Source of the DNA: an uncultured Acidobacteriota bacterium
GTDB lineage: Bacteria; Acidobacteriota; JAAYUB01
Direction of reading: 5' to 3'
DNA length: 10,677 bases
NCBI GenBank assembly: GCA_937925645.1
Contig: CALAMB010000443.1
Coordinates: 1 to 10,677, forward strand
Shown here in pieces: positions 1-5,547 of this stretch. Below the pieces are notes generated by a model. That model saw only the letters and a program-made list of their open reading frames with translations. It was not told where the DNA came from and did no database searches. The translations under genes were made by a program, and so were the position numbers. Position 1 is the stretch's first letter. Every line of letters begins with the position of its first letter.

Positions 1-123
1 GCGTGCCGATTGGGCTTTCGCGCCGCTCGCTGCCGCTCGCGGTACCTCCACGTTGCCAACCGGTGGATCGTGCGCATGTCTCAGGCGCTGGGCCGATCAA
101 TGAATGACTGGTTGGACGAGTGA
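1..123 (+). CDS. 3' end of an unidentified gene (partial)
   Basis: The frame is open from the first base of the window to a TGA at 121-123. The encoded tail ends in ...RMSQALGRSMNDWLDE. About 80% of third codon positions in the last 26 codons are G or C, which suits a real gene in this GC-rich sequence, and the acidic end looks like a natural C-terminus. I do not recognise the family from 40 residues. The other two plus-strand frames also stay open for most of the stretch, so the call rests on codon bias and composition. If real, the gene converges on the hydrogenase operon. Confidence 0.4.
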   Translation, partial: ACRLGFRAARCRSRYLHVANRWIVRMSQALGRSMNDWLDE

Positions 124-155
124 ATTCCAGATACTTCAACAATAAACTGTTCCCA

Positions 156-187
156 AACCTGTGAACATTCCAACGTTCCAACTTTCA
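156..187. repeat. Short 8-nt register repeat (AAC-TTCC type)
   Basis: Four consecutive 8-nt units begin with AAC: aacctgtg, aacattcc, aacgttcc, aactttca. A further related unit, aactgttc, lies at 145-152 and is out of register by three bases. The stretch lies in the convergent spacer between the gene ending at 123 and the operon. The units are degenerate, so this is an old or loosely copied array. No hairpin or coding frame explains it. Confidence 0.5.
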
Positions 188-224
188 AACGCCCGATCGG
201 CGGCACGCATGTCCTAATGGGAAC

Positions 225-245
225 GAGCCTCTAGTCTCGAGCCTC
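225..245. repeat. Three 7-nt units (GAGCCTC/TAGTCTC/GAGCCTC)
   Basis: Two exact copies of gagcctc (225-231 and 239-245) flank a related tagtctc (232-238) in perfect 7-nt register. This runs directly into the next short-period array at 245. It is probably part of the same repeat-rich spacer and not an independent element. Confidence 0.45.
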
Positions 246-319
246 GATTACGATTACGATTACGATGACGATTACGAATTACGATTACGAATAACGATTA
301 CGAATCACGAGCACGACGA
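245..319. repeat. CGATTA hexamer array, 12 units
   Basis: Twelve head-to-tail units fill this stretch: cgatta (245, 251, 257, 269, 282 and 295), with variants cgatga (263), cgaatta (275), cgaataa (288), cgaatca (301), cgagca (308) and cgacga (314). Most units are 6 nt and three are 7 nt, so the period slips. Variation rises toward the right end. This is a microsatellite-like array in the convergent spacer, without dyad symmetry that would make it a terminator. Confidence 0.8.
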
Positions 320-320
320 A

Positions 321-390
321 CTCGGATCTCCTATCTCCTATCTCCTAACTCTTCACTATTTACTGTTCACTGTTCACTGCTCACCGTTCA
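321..390. repeat. Strict 7-nt register array, 10 units, entering the protease gene
   Basis: Ten units keep an exact 7-nt register: ctcggat, ctcctat, ctcctat, ctcctaa, ctcttca, ctattta, ctgttca, ctgttca, ctgctca, ccgttca. The sequence drifts gradually from a CTCCTAT form to a CTGTTCA form. The last 17 bases (374-390) are coding: on the minus strand they supply the final codons and the TGA stop of the HycI-type protease gene. Read on the minus strand, the units are of GTGAACA/GATAGGA type. Confidence 0.8.
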
Positions 391-898
391 CCATCTCCCG
401 GAACTCCCCCACGATCTCGGCGCGGGCGGCGTCCACCGGCGGCGACAGGGGCGCCATGAACGTGGTGTCGCAGACAGCGAGACCGATAAAATGCACGTCG
501 AGGATGGGACGCTCCTGCCGCCAGACGCCCACGATCAAACTCAGCGGAACCGAATGGGTGGAGTGGCAGTACGTGTCGAGTGAATCGACCGGATAGAAAT
601 CCCAAGGGGCGGCGGTGCCGGTGCCTTCCCCCGCCCCGCCGCCGGGCGCGGCGGCGTCGATGATGAACAGGATATCCGGCGCGGCCCGGCTCACCAGGGG
701 CGCGGCGTTTTCCGGGGCGATGCCAGCAGCTATGGCCTCGAAGCGGGGACCGTTAAACGGCGCGAGCTCCCGGGCGACGCGATCGCCGACGGCGTCGTCA
801 CCCAGAAGCTCGTTCCCGATGCCCACCACAACCACTTTCCGGTCCGCCCGTCGCGCCGTGTCCAGCAAGGCGCGCAGGCGGTCCGCCGGACGGTCCAT
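374..898 (-). CDS. hycI: HycI-type [NiFe]-hydrogenase maturation protease
   Basis: This 174-residue protein belongs to the HycI/HybD/HoxW endopeptidase family, which removes the C-terminal peptide of the hydrogenase large subunit once nickel is inserted. The family signature GIGNELLGDD lies at residues 26-35. A second acidic position (D81 in LFIIDAA) and the STHSVPLSL segment with H115 match the nickel-sensing ligand positions known for HycI/HybD. I chose the ATG at 898 because it overlaps the TGA of the preceding ferredoxin gene by one base and directly precedes the family fold; an AGGA lies about 10 nt upstream. The frame remains open further upstream but is only the antisense-free shadow of the ferredoxin gene. 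Its target is almost certainly the large subunit encoded at 2277-3476. The last codons come from a 7-nt repeat array, so the C-terminal tip (VNGEQ) may be a repeat-derived replacement of the original end. Confidence 0.9.
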   Translation of the reverse strand: MDRPADRLRALLDTARRADRKVVVVGIGNELLGDDAVGDRVARELAPFNGPRFEAIAAGIAPENAAPLVSRAAPDILFIIDAAAPGGGAGEGTGTAAPWDFYPVDSLDTYCHSTHSVPLSLIVGVWRQERPILDVHFIGLAVCDTTFMAPLSPPVDAARAEIVGEFREMVNGEQ

Positions 899-1293
899 CA
901 ATCCGATTCCTGCACGATCTTGAGCGCGTCGCGGGTGAAGTTGGCCACCTCGAACTCCGCGTCCATGTAGAGGGCGTCCTTGGGGCAGACCTCGACGCAG
1001 CGGGCGCAATGCACACAGCGGTCCAGGTAGATGGTGCAGACCATTTTCTTCGTCGGTTTGGTCCCTTCGGGGGAGCCGGGGGGCGGATCGATCTTGCGGA
1101 CGTCGATCTCGATGGCCTCGGCCGTACAGTCGCGCACGCACGCCTTGCAGCCGATGCAGTTGTTCGGTTTGAAACGGGGTGTGCCGCGGAAGCCCTCGGG
1201 CGGGGTCACCTTCTCGAACGGGTACAGGCGGGTGACCGGCCGGTGGGTCAGGTGTTGCATCATCTCCGGCAATAGCAGGCCGACTTTTTTCAT
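898..1293 (-). CDS. nuoI: NuoI-like 2[4Fe-4S] ferredoxin subunit of the hydrogenase
   Basis: The 131-residue product carries two classical CxxCxxCxxxC motifs: C46, C49, C52, C56 and C93, C96, C99, C103. It should hold two [4Fe-4S] clusters and pass electrons from a soluble donor, probably ferredoxin, toward the NuoB-like subunit, as NuoI/MbhN/EchF-type subunits do. The first motif ends in C-T instead of the usual C-P, and an extra cysteine (C86) lies shortly before the second motif. The inter-motif loop (about residues 57-92) is Pro/Lys-rich and rather long. The start is the ATG 2 nt after the NuoH-like stop, with a GGAGGAG site inside the end of that gene. A much longer open frame upstream is only the shadow of the NuoH gene. 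The symbol is by homology; no NADH-oxidising subunits accompany it. Confidence 0.92.
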   Translation of the reverse strand: MKKVGLLLPEMMQHLTHRPVTRLYPFEKVTPPEGFRGTPRFKPNNCIGCKACVRDCTAEAIEIDVRKIDPPPGSPEGTKPTKKMVCTIYLDRCVHCARCVEVCPKDALYMDAEFEVANFTRDALKIVQESD

Positions 1294-1295
1294 GA

Positions 1296-2264
1296 TTAGA
1301 TCACTCCTCCGCCCTTCAGCAACAGCACGATCAGGAATTGGACGATGCTCATGGGCGCCAGGTAACGCCAGCTGAAGGACACGATCTGGTCGATGCGGAT
1401 GCGCGCACAGGCGCCCCGGATCACGCTCAGCAGGGCCACCACCAGCAGGGTCTTGAGCACCAGCTGGAGCGCGCCCAGGTACAGGCCGCCGCCGAAACCG
1501 CCCAGGAAGAGCGCGGCGATCAGGGCGGAGCCGGCGTACATGGAGATGTCCTTCTGGATCCGGAACACCGCCAGCTTCTTGCCGCTGTACTCGGTGAGCG
1601 GTCCGGCGACCACCTCGGTCTCGGCCTCCGGAATGTCGAAAGGCACCCGCTCCAGCTTGGCCTGCAGCGCCAGCACGGCGACGATGAACGCCAGCACCTG
1701 GAGGGGAATCACCCACCAGTTGCCGCTGGCCCAGGGGTACTTGGCGATGTCGGCGATTTTCCAGCTGCCGGCCACCACTGCCGGAGTCAGCAGCGCCAGG
1801 AAGAACGGCACCTCGTAGGCAAAGAGCTGGGTGAGCACGCGGGTGGCGCCGATGAGACTGAACGGACTCACGGAGAACCAGCCGGCCAGGAACAGAACGA
1901 ACGAGGGCATGGCCAGCAGGTAGACCACCACGACCAGGTCGCCCTGGAACGAGTTGAAGCCGGTCAGGTGCCACACGGGCAGGTAGAGACCGGCGGTGCA
2001 GGCCGACGCCAGCGCCACCAGGGGCAGGATGTTGAACATGAACTTGTCGGAGGCGGCCGGCGTGACGTCCTCCTTGGCGAACAGCTTGACGATGTCCGCC
2101 ACCGGCTGTAGCACGCCGCTCCAGCCGGTGTAGAGAGGCCCGCGCCGGTTCTGCATGCGGGCATACAGCTTCCGGTCCACCCACTCCAGGTAGGTCGAGT
2201 AGATCATCTGAAACAGGAATCCCGGAAAGACCAGGATATACAGCATCACCTTGACGGTTTCCAT
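1296..2264 (-). CDS. nuoH: NuoH-like membrane subunit (Complex I subunit 1 / HycD family)
   Basis: This 322-residue multispanning protein links the peripheral hydrogenase arm to the ion-pumping arm. Family landmarks are present in order: DRKLYARMQNRRGP (residues 30-43), LQPVADIVKLFAKED (about 52-66), a membrane Glu in AYEVPFF (E151), and the long loop ERVPFDIPEAETE followed by GPLTEYSGKK (205-230). That loop carries the conserved acidic cluster E205, D210, E213, E215, E217, which in Complex I lines the quinone-cavity/E-channel region. The usual E-R-K near the N-terminus is D-R-K here. The gene follows the large-subunit gene after 12 nt, with an AGGGAG site before its ATG, and is followed by the ferredoxin gene after 2 nt. 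The length is close to that of bacterial NuoH and Ech/Mbh-type homologues. The symbol is by homology. Confidence 0.95.
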   Translation of the reverse strand: METVKVMLYILVFPGFLFQMIYSTYLEWVDRKLYARMQNRRGPLYTGWSGVLQPVADIVKLFAKEDVTPAASDKFMFNILPLVALASACTAGLYLPVWHLTGFNSFQGDLVVVVYLLAMPSFVLFLAGWFSVSPFSLIGATRVLTQLFAYEVPFFLALLTPAVVAGSWKIADIAKYPWASGNWWVIPLQVLAFIVAVLALQAKLERVPFDIPEAETEVVAGPLTEYSGKKLAVFRIQKDISMYAGSALIAALFLGGFGGGLYLGALQLVLKTLLVVALLSVIRGACARIRIDQIVSFSWRYLAPMSIVQFLIVLLLKGGGVI

Positions 2265-2276
2265 ACACTCCCTCTG

Positions 2277-3476
2277 CTAGAAGCGAATTCCCTTGTTCTG
2301 GCGATACCAGTCCACGCCGTGGCGCCGCAGTTCCTCCCACGTGGCCACCCGCACGCCGCGCCGGTTGTCGTTGAGCAGGACCGTCATGCGGTCAGTGCAG
2401 GAGAAGCACGGATCGATGGAGGCGATGGCGATGGGAATGTCAGCGACATAGGAGCCCACCACCGATTCGGCCGCCGCCTCGAGATTGCACAGGGTGGGCG
2501 CGCGCACCTTGACCCGCTCGGGCTTGTCGGTGCCGTTGGACCGGACAAAGTGGACATCTTCGCCGCGCGGCGCCTCGTAGCGACTGACGGCGGTTCCGGC
2601 GGGCACGCGTCGCGGCACCTTCTGGACGGCGATCTCGCCCTCCGGCATCTTCTGCAGGATCTGCTCGATCATCTTGCAGGATTCCACCATCTCCAGCACC
2701 CGGACGACCACCCGACCAAGAATGTCGCAGCTCTCGGAGGTGATCACCTTGAACTCGAGTTCCGGATAGATACCGTACGGATCGTCCCGCCGCACATCGA
2801 TATCCACGTTGCTGGCACGGGCGAAGGGACCGACGGCGCATTTTTCGATGGCTCGTTCCCGGCTCATTTTGCCCACGCCCTGGATCCTCGCGATGAAGCT
2901 GGGCTCGTTGGTGCCGATGTTGGCGTAATAAGCCAGCCGCTCCTTCAAGACCGTTGATATCTCGAGCAGTTTCTTCCGCTGGTCCGCGGTGATGTCGCGG
3001 CGCACACCGCCAACGGTGTTGATGGCGTAGTTGACCCGGTTGCCGCTGATCTCCTCCAGGATGTTCATCACCAGCTCGCGGTCGCGCCAGGTGTACATGA
3101 ACAGCGTGTCAAATCCCACTTCGTGCGCCGCCACGCCCAGCCACAACAGGTGGCTGTGCAGGCGTTCCAGTTCGCAGACCAGCGCCCGCAGGTACAGGCC
3201 GCGCTTGGGGACCTCGAGTTCGAGCAGGTTTTCCACCGCCTGGACGAAGGCCGTCGTATGCGAGTGGGAGCAGATGCCGCAGATGCGCTCCAGCAGATAC
3301 AGGCACTGGTAGTAGTTGCGGTCTTCGCACGCCTTTTCCATGCCGCGATGGTTGTAGCCCATCCGGATCGTGGCGCCGCAGATCTCCTCGCCCTTGATTT
3401 CAAATTCGAACTTGCACGGTTCCTTCAGGAACGGGTGCTGTGGCCCGACTGGGATCTTGATGGTGTTTTCAGCCAT
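2277..3476 (-). CDS. NuoD-like [NiFe]-hydrogenase large subunit, group 4
   Basis: The 399-residue product is the catalytic large subunit. It keeps both Ni-Fe binding motifs: RICGICSHSH (residues 64-73, ligands C66 and C69) and DPCFSCTDR (355-363, ligands C357 and C360). These four cysteines separate it from quinone-reducing NuoD, which lacks them. YNHRGMEK (41-48), just upstream, is also conserved. CTDR is followed by M364, the Arg|Met junction cut by HycI in the E. coli homologue HycE, so a 36-residue C-terminal peptide should be removed. The substrate is H+/H2; proteins with this architecture normally use ferredoxin as partner. NuoC is a separate gene here, unlike the fused HycE. The ATG lies 1 nt after the NuoC-like stop with a GGAGG site upstream. 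Assignment to a specific group 4 subgroup needs a phylogeny. Confidence 0.95.
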   Translation of the reverse strand: MAENTIKIPVGPQHPFLKEPCKFEFEIKGEEICGATIRMGYNHRGMEKACEDRNYYQCLYLLERICGICSHSHTTAFVQAVENLLELEVPKRGLYLRALVCELERLHSHLLWLGVAAHEVGFDTLFMYTWRDRELVMNILEEISGNRVNYAINTVGGVRRDITADQRKKLLEISTVLKERLAYYANIGTNEPSFIARIQGVGKMSRERAIEKCAVGPFARASNVDIDVRRDDPYGIYPELEFKVITSESCDILGRVVVRVLEMVESCKMIEQILQKMPEGEIAVQKVPRRVPAGTAVSRYEAPRGEDVHFVRSNGTDKPERVKVRAPTLCNLEAAAESVVGSYVADIPIAIASIDPCFSCTDRMTVLLNDNRRGVRVATWEELRRHGVDWYRQNKGIRF

Positions 3477-3477
3477 G

Positions 3478-3942
3478 TTAAGCCTCCTCCTTCTTATCTG
3501 GGTCCACTGGCCCCTGGGCGACGACGTAATCCTTGCGCAGCGGGTAGACGCCCTCCGGCCAGTCCTCCGGCAGGATCTGCCGGCGGAGGTCGGGATGCCC
3601 CACGGGGACGATCCCCAACAGGTCGTGGATCTCCCGCTCGTAAACCATCGCCCCGTCGATTACCGGCGCCAACGAGGGGACCTCCGCCTTGTCCCGGTCG
3701 ATGCGCACGGAAATGGTCACCACCACTTCGCCGGAAAAGATATAGCTGTTCATAAACGCGTCGCGCAGATCCTCGCCCACGATGGTGGACAAGTGCACGA
3801 TGCCCAACTTGTCGCGCAGTGTGCGGACGGCGTCTTGTAGTTCCCCGGGGGGCACGTTGATCCAGTACCGCCGTTCGGAAGTTTTCCGCGTTTCGCCGTT
3901 GGGGAACAGGGTCCGCAGTTCCTTTTCATAATCAAATTTCAT
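3478..3942 (-). CDS. nuoC: NuoC-like 30-kDa subunit
   Basis: This 154-residue soluble subunit belongs to the Complex I 30-kDa family. The diagnostic C-terminal block is clear: EREIHDLLGI (about residues 108-117), GHPDLRR and PLRKDY near the end. It stabilises the large and small subunits at the interface and has no cofactor. The likely start is the ATG at 3942, because a GGAGG at 3952-3948 lies 5 nt upstream. A GTG two codons earlier (3948) overlaps that ribosome site and is unlikely to be used. The last residues (DPDKKEEA) form a charged tail beyond the family core. The gene follows the small-subunit gene by 15 nt and precedes the large-subunit gene by 1 nt. The symbol is by homology. Confidence 0.92.
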   Translation of the reverse strand: MKFDYEKELRTLFPNGETRKTSERRYWINVPPGELQDAVRTLRDKLGIVHLSTIVGEDLRDAFMNSYIFSGEVVVTISVRIDRDKAEVPSLAPVIDGAMVYEREIHDLLGIVPVGHPDLRRQILPEDWPEGVYPLRKDYVVAQGPVDPDKKEEA

Positions 3943-3947
3943 CGCCA

Positions 3948-3952
3948 CCTCC
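3948..3952 (-). promoter_or_regulatory. Ribosome site deciding the nuoC-like start
   Basis: GGAGG on the minus strand lies 5 nt before the ATG at 3942. The alternative GTG start at 3948-3946 shares its first base with this site, so the ribosome site can only serve the ATG. Confidence 0.75.
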
Positions 3953-3957
3953 AGACT

Positions 3958-4392
3958 TTAGGCCGACTCTTTGTCCAGTTGCGCCAGCAGCTTGGCCACG
4001 CCGTCGATGATCGCTTCCGGCTTGACCGGACAGCCCGGAATGTAGGCGGATACCGGGATCACAGAATCTATACCGCCCAATACATTATAGCATCCTCTGA
4101 ACGCGCCGCCACTGCACGCGCACGCCCCCACCGCGACGACAAACTTGGGATCGGGCATCTGCTCGTAGATCCGTTTCAGCCGTGGGGCGATCTGCTTCGT
4201 GACCGAACCGCTGCATACCAGCACGTCCGCATGGCGGGGGGACGCCTTGAGCATGACGCCGAACCGCTCCAGGTCGTAATGAGGCATCAGTGATGCCAGA
4301 ATCTCGATGTCGCAGGCGTTACACGCCCCGGAGTTGAAATGCAGGATCCACGGGGACTTGACCCGGGCCCACGTAACCAGTTTCTTGAACAC
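3958..4392 (-). CDS. nuoB: NuoB-like [NiFe]-hydrogenase small subunit
   Basis: The 144-residue protein is the short group 4 type of small subunit, which carries one proximal [4Fe-4S] cluster. Expected ligands are present: C24 and C27 (GACNACDIEI), C91 (VGACACSGG) and C121 (IPGCPVKPEA). C60 and C93 are additional cysteines that are not needed for the canonical cluster. The electron path would run from the NuoI-like ferredoxin to this cluster and then to the Ni-Fe site. There is no twin-arginine leader, as expected for a complex facing the cytoplasm. Translation starts at a GTG (4392) preceded by AAGGAG with a 7-nt spacer; no nearer ATG gives the family N-terminus. The C-terminus ends soon after the last Cys block, as in Ech/Mbh-type subunits. 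The symbol is by homology. Confidence 0.93.
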   Translation of the reverse strand: MFKKLVTWARVKSPWILHFNSGACNACDIEILASLMPHYDLERFGVMLKASPRHADVLVCSGSVTKQIAPRLKRIYEQMPDPKFVVAVGACACSGGAFRGCYNVLGGIDSVIPVSAYIPGCPVKPEAIIDGVAKLLAQLDKESA

Positions 4393-4399
4393 GACAGCA

Positions 4400-4405
4400 C
4401 TCCTT
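4400..4405 (-). promoter_or_regulatory. Ribosome site for the GTG-started nuoB-like gene
   Basis: AAGGAG on the minus strand lies 7 nt upstream of the GTG at 4392, inside the 21-nt gap after the NuoA-like stop. It supports GTG as the true start. Confidence 0.7.
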
Positions 4406-4413
4406 GCAGAAGT

Positions 4414-4746
4414 CTAGTCAAAATCAACGAACAGGACGGACACCGACAGCGCGATCACCGCCAGGTAGCCCAGCGCGCGGAAGGCCACCGCGCCTCCCGG
4501 CACCGTGGCGACGGTCAGCACGGCCACGTGCATGACGGTGAAGAAAATCGCCGCGATGAAGAAGCGGCGGTACGCGAAGGTGAATTTGTCGGGGTGAAAA
4601 TTCTCGCCGCAGGCGTAGGTCTCGGCCTTGCCCGGCTCCGGATTCGGCCGGGCGCCGATCAGCCGGCCCACCAGATACAGCAGGGCGCTCAGGCCCAGGA
4701 AGATAAAAAACGCGACGGGCGGAGCGAGCAGAATGTTCAGGTCCAT
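4414..4746 (-). CDS. nuoA: NuoA-like membrane subunit (Complex I subunit 3)
   Basis: This 110-residue protein has three hydrophobic segments in the NuoA/ND3 pattern: TM1 (about 8-30), a polar loop with YACGENF (C46), then FTFAYRRFFIAAIFFTVM (TM2, about 56-73) and TM3 (about 88-107). The YxCG loop cysteine corresponds to the ND3 loop cysteine. A clear oddity is that the conserved acidic pair in TM2 (FDVE in E. coli NuoA, D79 and E81) is replaced by MHVA here (H73 and A75). In Complex I, NuoA helps form the cavity and E-channel with NuoH and NuoJ. NuoA homologues are absent from the standard Mbh, Ech and formate-hydrogenlyase sets, so one beside an intact [NiFe] large subunit is notable. The gene starts 4 nt after the NuoK-like stop. 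The family call is fairly secure despite divergence. Confidence 0.82.
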   Translation of the reverse strand: MDLNILLAPPVAFFIFLGLSALLYLVGRLIGARPNPEPGKAETYACGENFHPDKFTFAYRRFFIAAIFFTVMHVAVLTVATVPGGAVAFRALGYLAVIALSVSVLFVDFD

Positions 4747-4750
4747 GGCA

Positions 4751-5059
4751 CTACCCCTTCAGCTTCGACAGATTGCGGATGTCGAGGGAATTGTAAATCC
4801 GCTGGGCGACGAAGGTGATCGCCAGCACCACCGCGGCCAGGATGGTCTCGACGATGATGAAGGTCACGATCAGGGCCTGGATGTACTCCACGCTGCCCCG
4901 GAAGACGCCCGCGGCCAGCAGGACCAGCGTGACGCCCTTGGCCATGACCTCGACGCCGAGGATGACCCGGAGCAGGTTGCGGTAGGCGAACATCAGGTAG
5001 ACGCCCACCATGAAGAGCAGCAGGCCGCTGAGCAGCAGCAGGATGGTCTCCTCAGTCAT
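4751..5059 (-). CDS. nuoK: NuoK-like membrane subunit (MrpC/HyfE/NuoK family)
   Basis: The 102-residue product has three transmembrane segments typical of NuoK/MnhC. Both functionally important membrane glutamates of NuoK have counterparts: E37 (LGVEVMAKG) and E71 (IIVETILAA). These residues sit in the hydrophilic axis that carries protons along the membrane arm. The segment YIQALIVTFIIVET is reminiscent of the QAL-VLT stretch of Mrp/Mbh C-type subunits, so it looks intermediate between NuoK and MrpC. The ATG at 5059 overlaps the end of the NuoJ-like gene by 8 nt (ATGACTGA), with GGAGGAAAC before it, which implies translational coupling. The last 20 residues are a basic cytoplasmic tail. The symbol is by homology. 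Confidence 0.9.
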   Translation of the reverse strand: MTEETILLLLSGLLLFMVGVYLMFAYRNLLRVILGVEVMAKGVTLVLLAAGVFRGSVEYIQALIVTFIIVETILAAVVLAITFVAQRIYNSLDIRNLSKLKG

Positions 5060-5546
5060 GTTTCCTCCTCTCGGACAGCGCCCGCATGATGGTTAGGATG
5101 CCGAAAACGCCGACCAGAATCAGGCTGACCTGGCCGACGATATCCGTCATGCGCTGTCCCCAGAACACGTTCTGAAAGTTCAGGCCGGGGGTCGCCGGGA
5201 AACCGGCGCCCACCAGGGTCGAGCCCGCCAGCCACTTGACCAGGAAGAAGTCCAGGCCCAGGAAGAGCACCAGGATGAAGGGGAGGAAGTAGGCCGGCAG
5301 CCGGGATTCGTTCGCCTGGTCCGAGTCCTTCGTCATGCTCACCGTGGAGACGAACAGCACCGTGATCAGACCGGCGCAGACGCTGAGTTCGAATACCGCC
5401 GCGATGTTGGCCCCGTATTGGAACAGCACCACGGACAGCATCACGCTCGCGAGCGCCAGCGACACGGCCGCGTACAGCAGATCGCGGAAGAAGCAGACCA
5501 GGATGGCGAAAACGACCAGCAGGATGAGTGAAGCGTAAAGCAACAT
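5052..5546 (-). CDS. NuoJ-like membrane subunit with Mbh/Mrp-like motifs
   Basis: The 164-residue protein has about five hydrophobic segments and sits just before NuoK, the usual NuoJ position. Residues 50-71 (AVFELSVCAGLITVLFVSTV within this) have a Glu (E53) and an AGL-TVLF pattern closer to the MbhD/MrpA-type DUF4040 segment than to the VYVGAVMVL block of NuoJ. Residues 132-154 (RMTDIVGQVSLILVGVFGIL) resemble the R-x-D-T-x-G-E segment that ends MrpA/MbhE-type subunits. Known structures equate NuoJ with MbhD plus MbhE, so a single protein carrying both motifs is plausible. The polar stretch 71-84 (TKDSDQANESR) separates the halves. The start is ATG, 1 nt after the preceding TGA, with GGGAGGGAAG upstream. 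The NuoJ-family assignment comes from size, topology and position; the Mbh likeness is judged by eye. Confidence 0.78.
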   Translation of the reverse strand: MLLYASLILLVVFAILVCFFRDLLYAAVSLALASVMLSVVLFQYGANIAAVFELSVCAGLITVLFVSTVSMTKDSDQANESRLPAYFLPFILVLFLGLDFFLVKWLAGSTLVGAGFPATPGLNFQNVFWGQRMTDIVGQVSLILVGVFGILTIMRALSERRKHD

Positions 5547-5547
5547 G

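Noticed and set aside
124..373. Intrinsic terminator for the operon or for the converging gene
   Set aside because: I see no stable GC-rich stem with a following T-run on either strand; the spacer is taken up by short direct repeats.
245..390. CRISPR array
   Set aside because: The units are 6-7 nt and directly adjacent; there are no 25-40 nt repeats, unique spacers or cas genes.
898..2340. A 480-codon minus-strand frame that could suggest a long N-terminal fusion to the ferredoxin
   Set aside because: Only the last 131 codons show ferredoxin features and have a ribosome site. The rest is an Arg/Gly-rich shadow of the NuoH-like gene in another frame.
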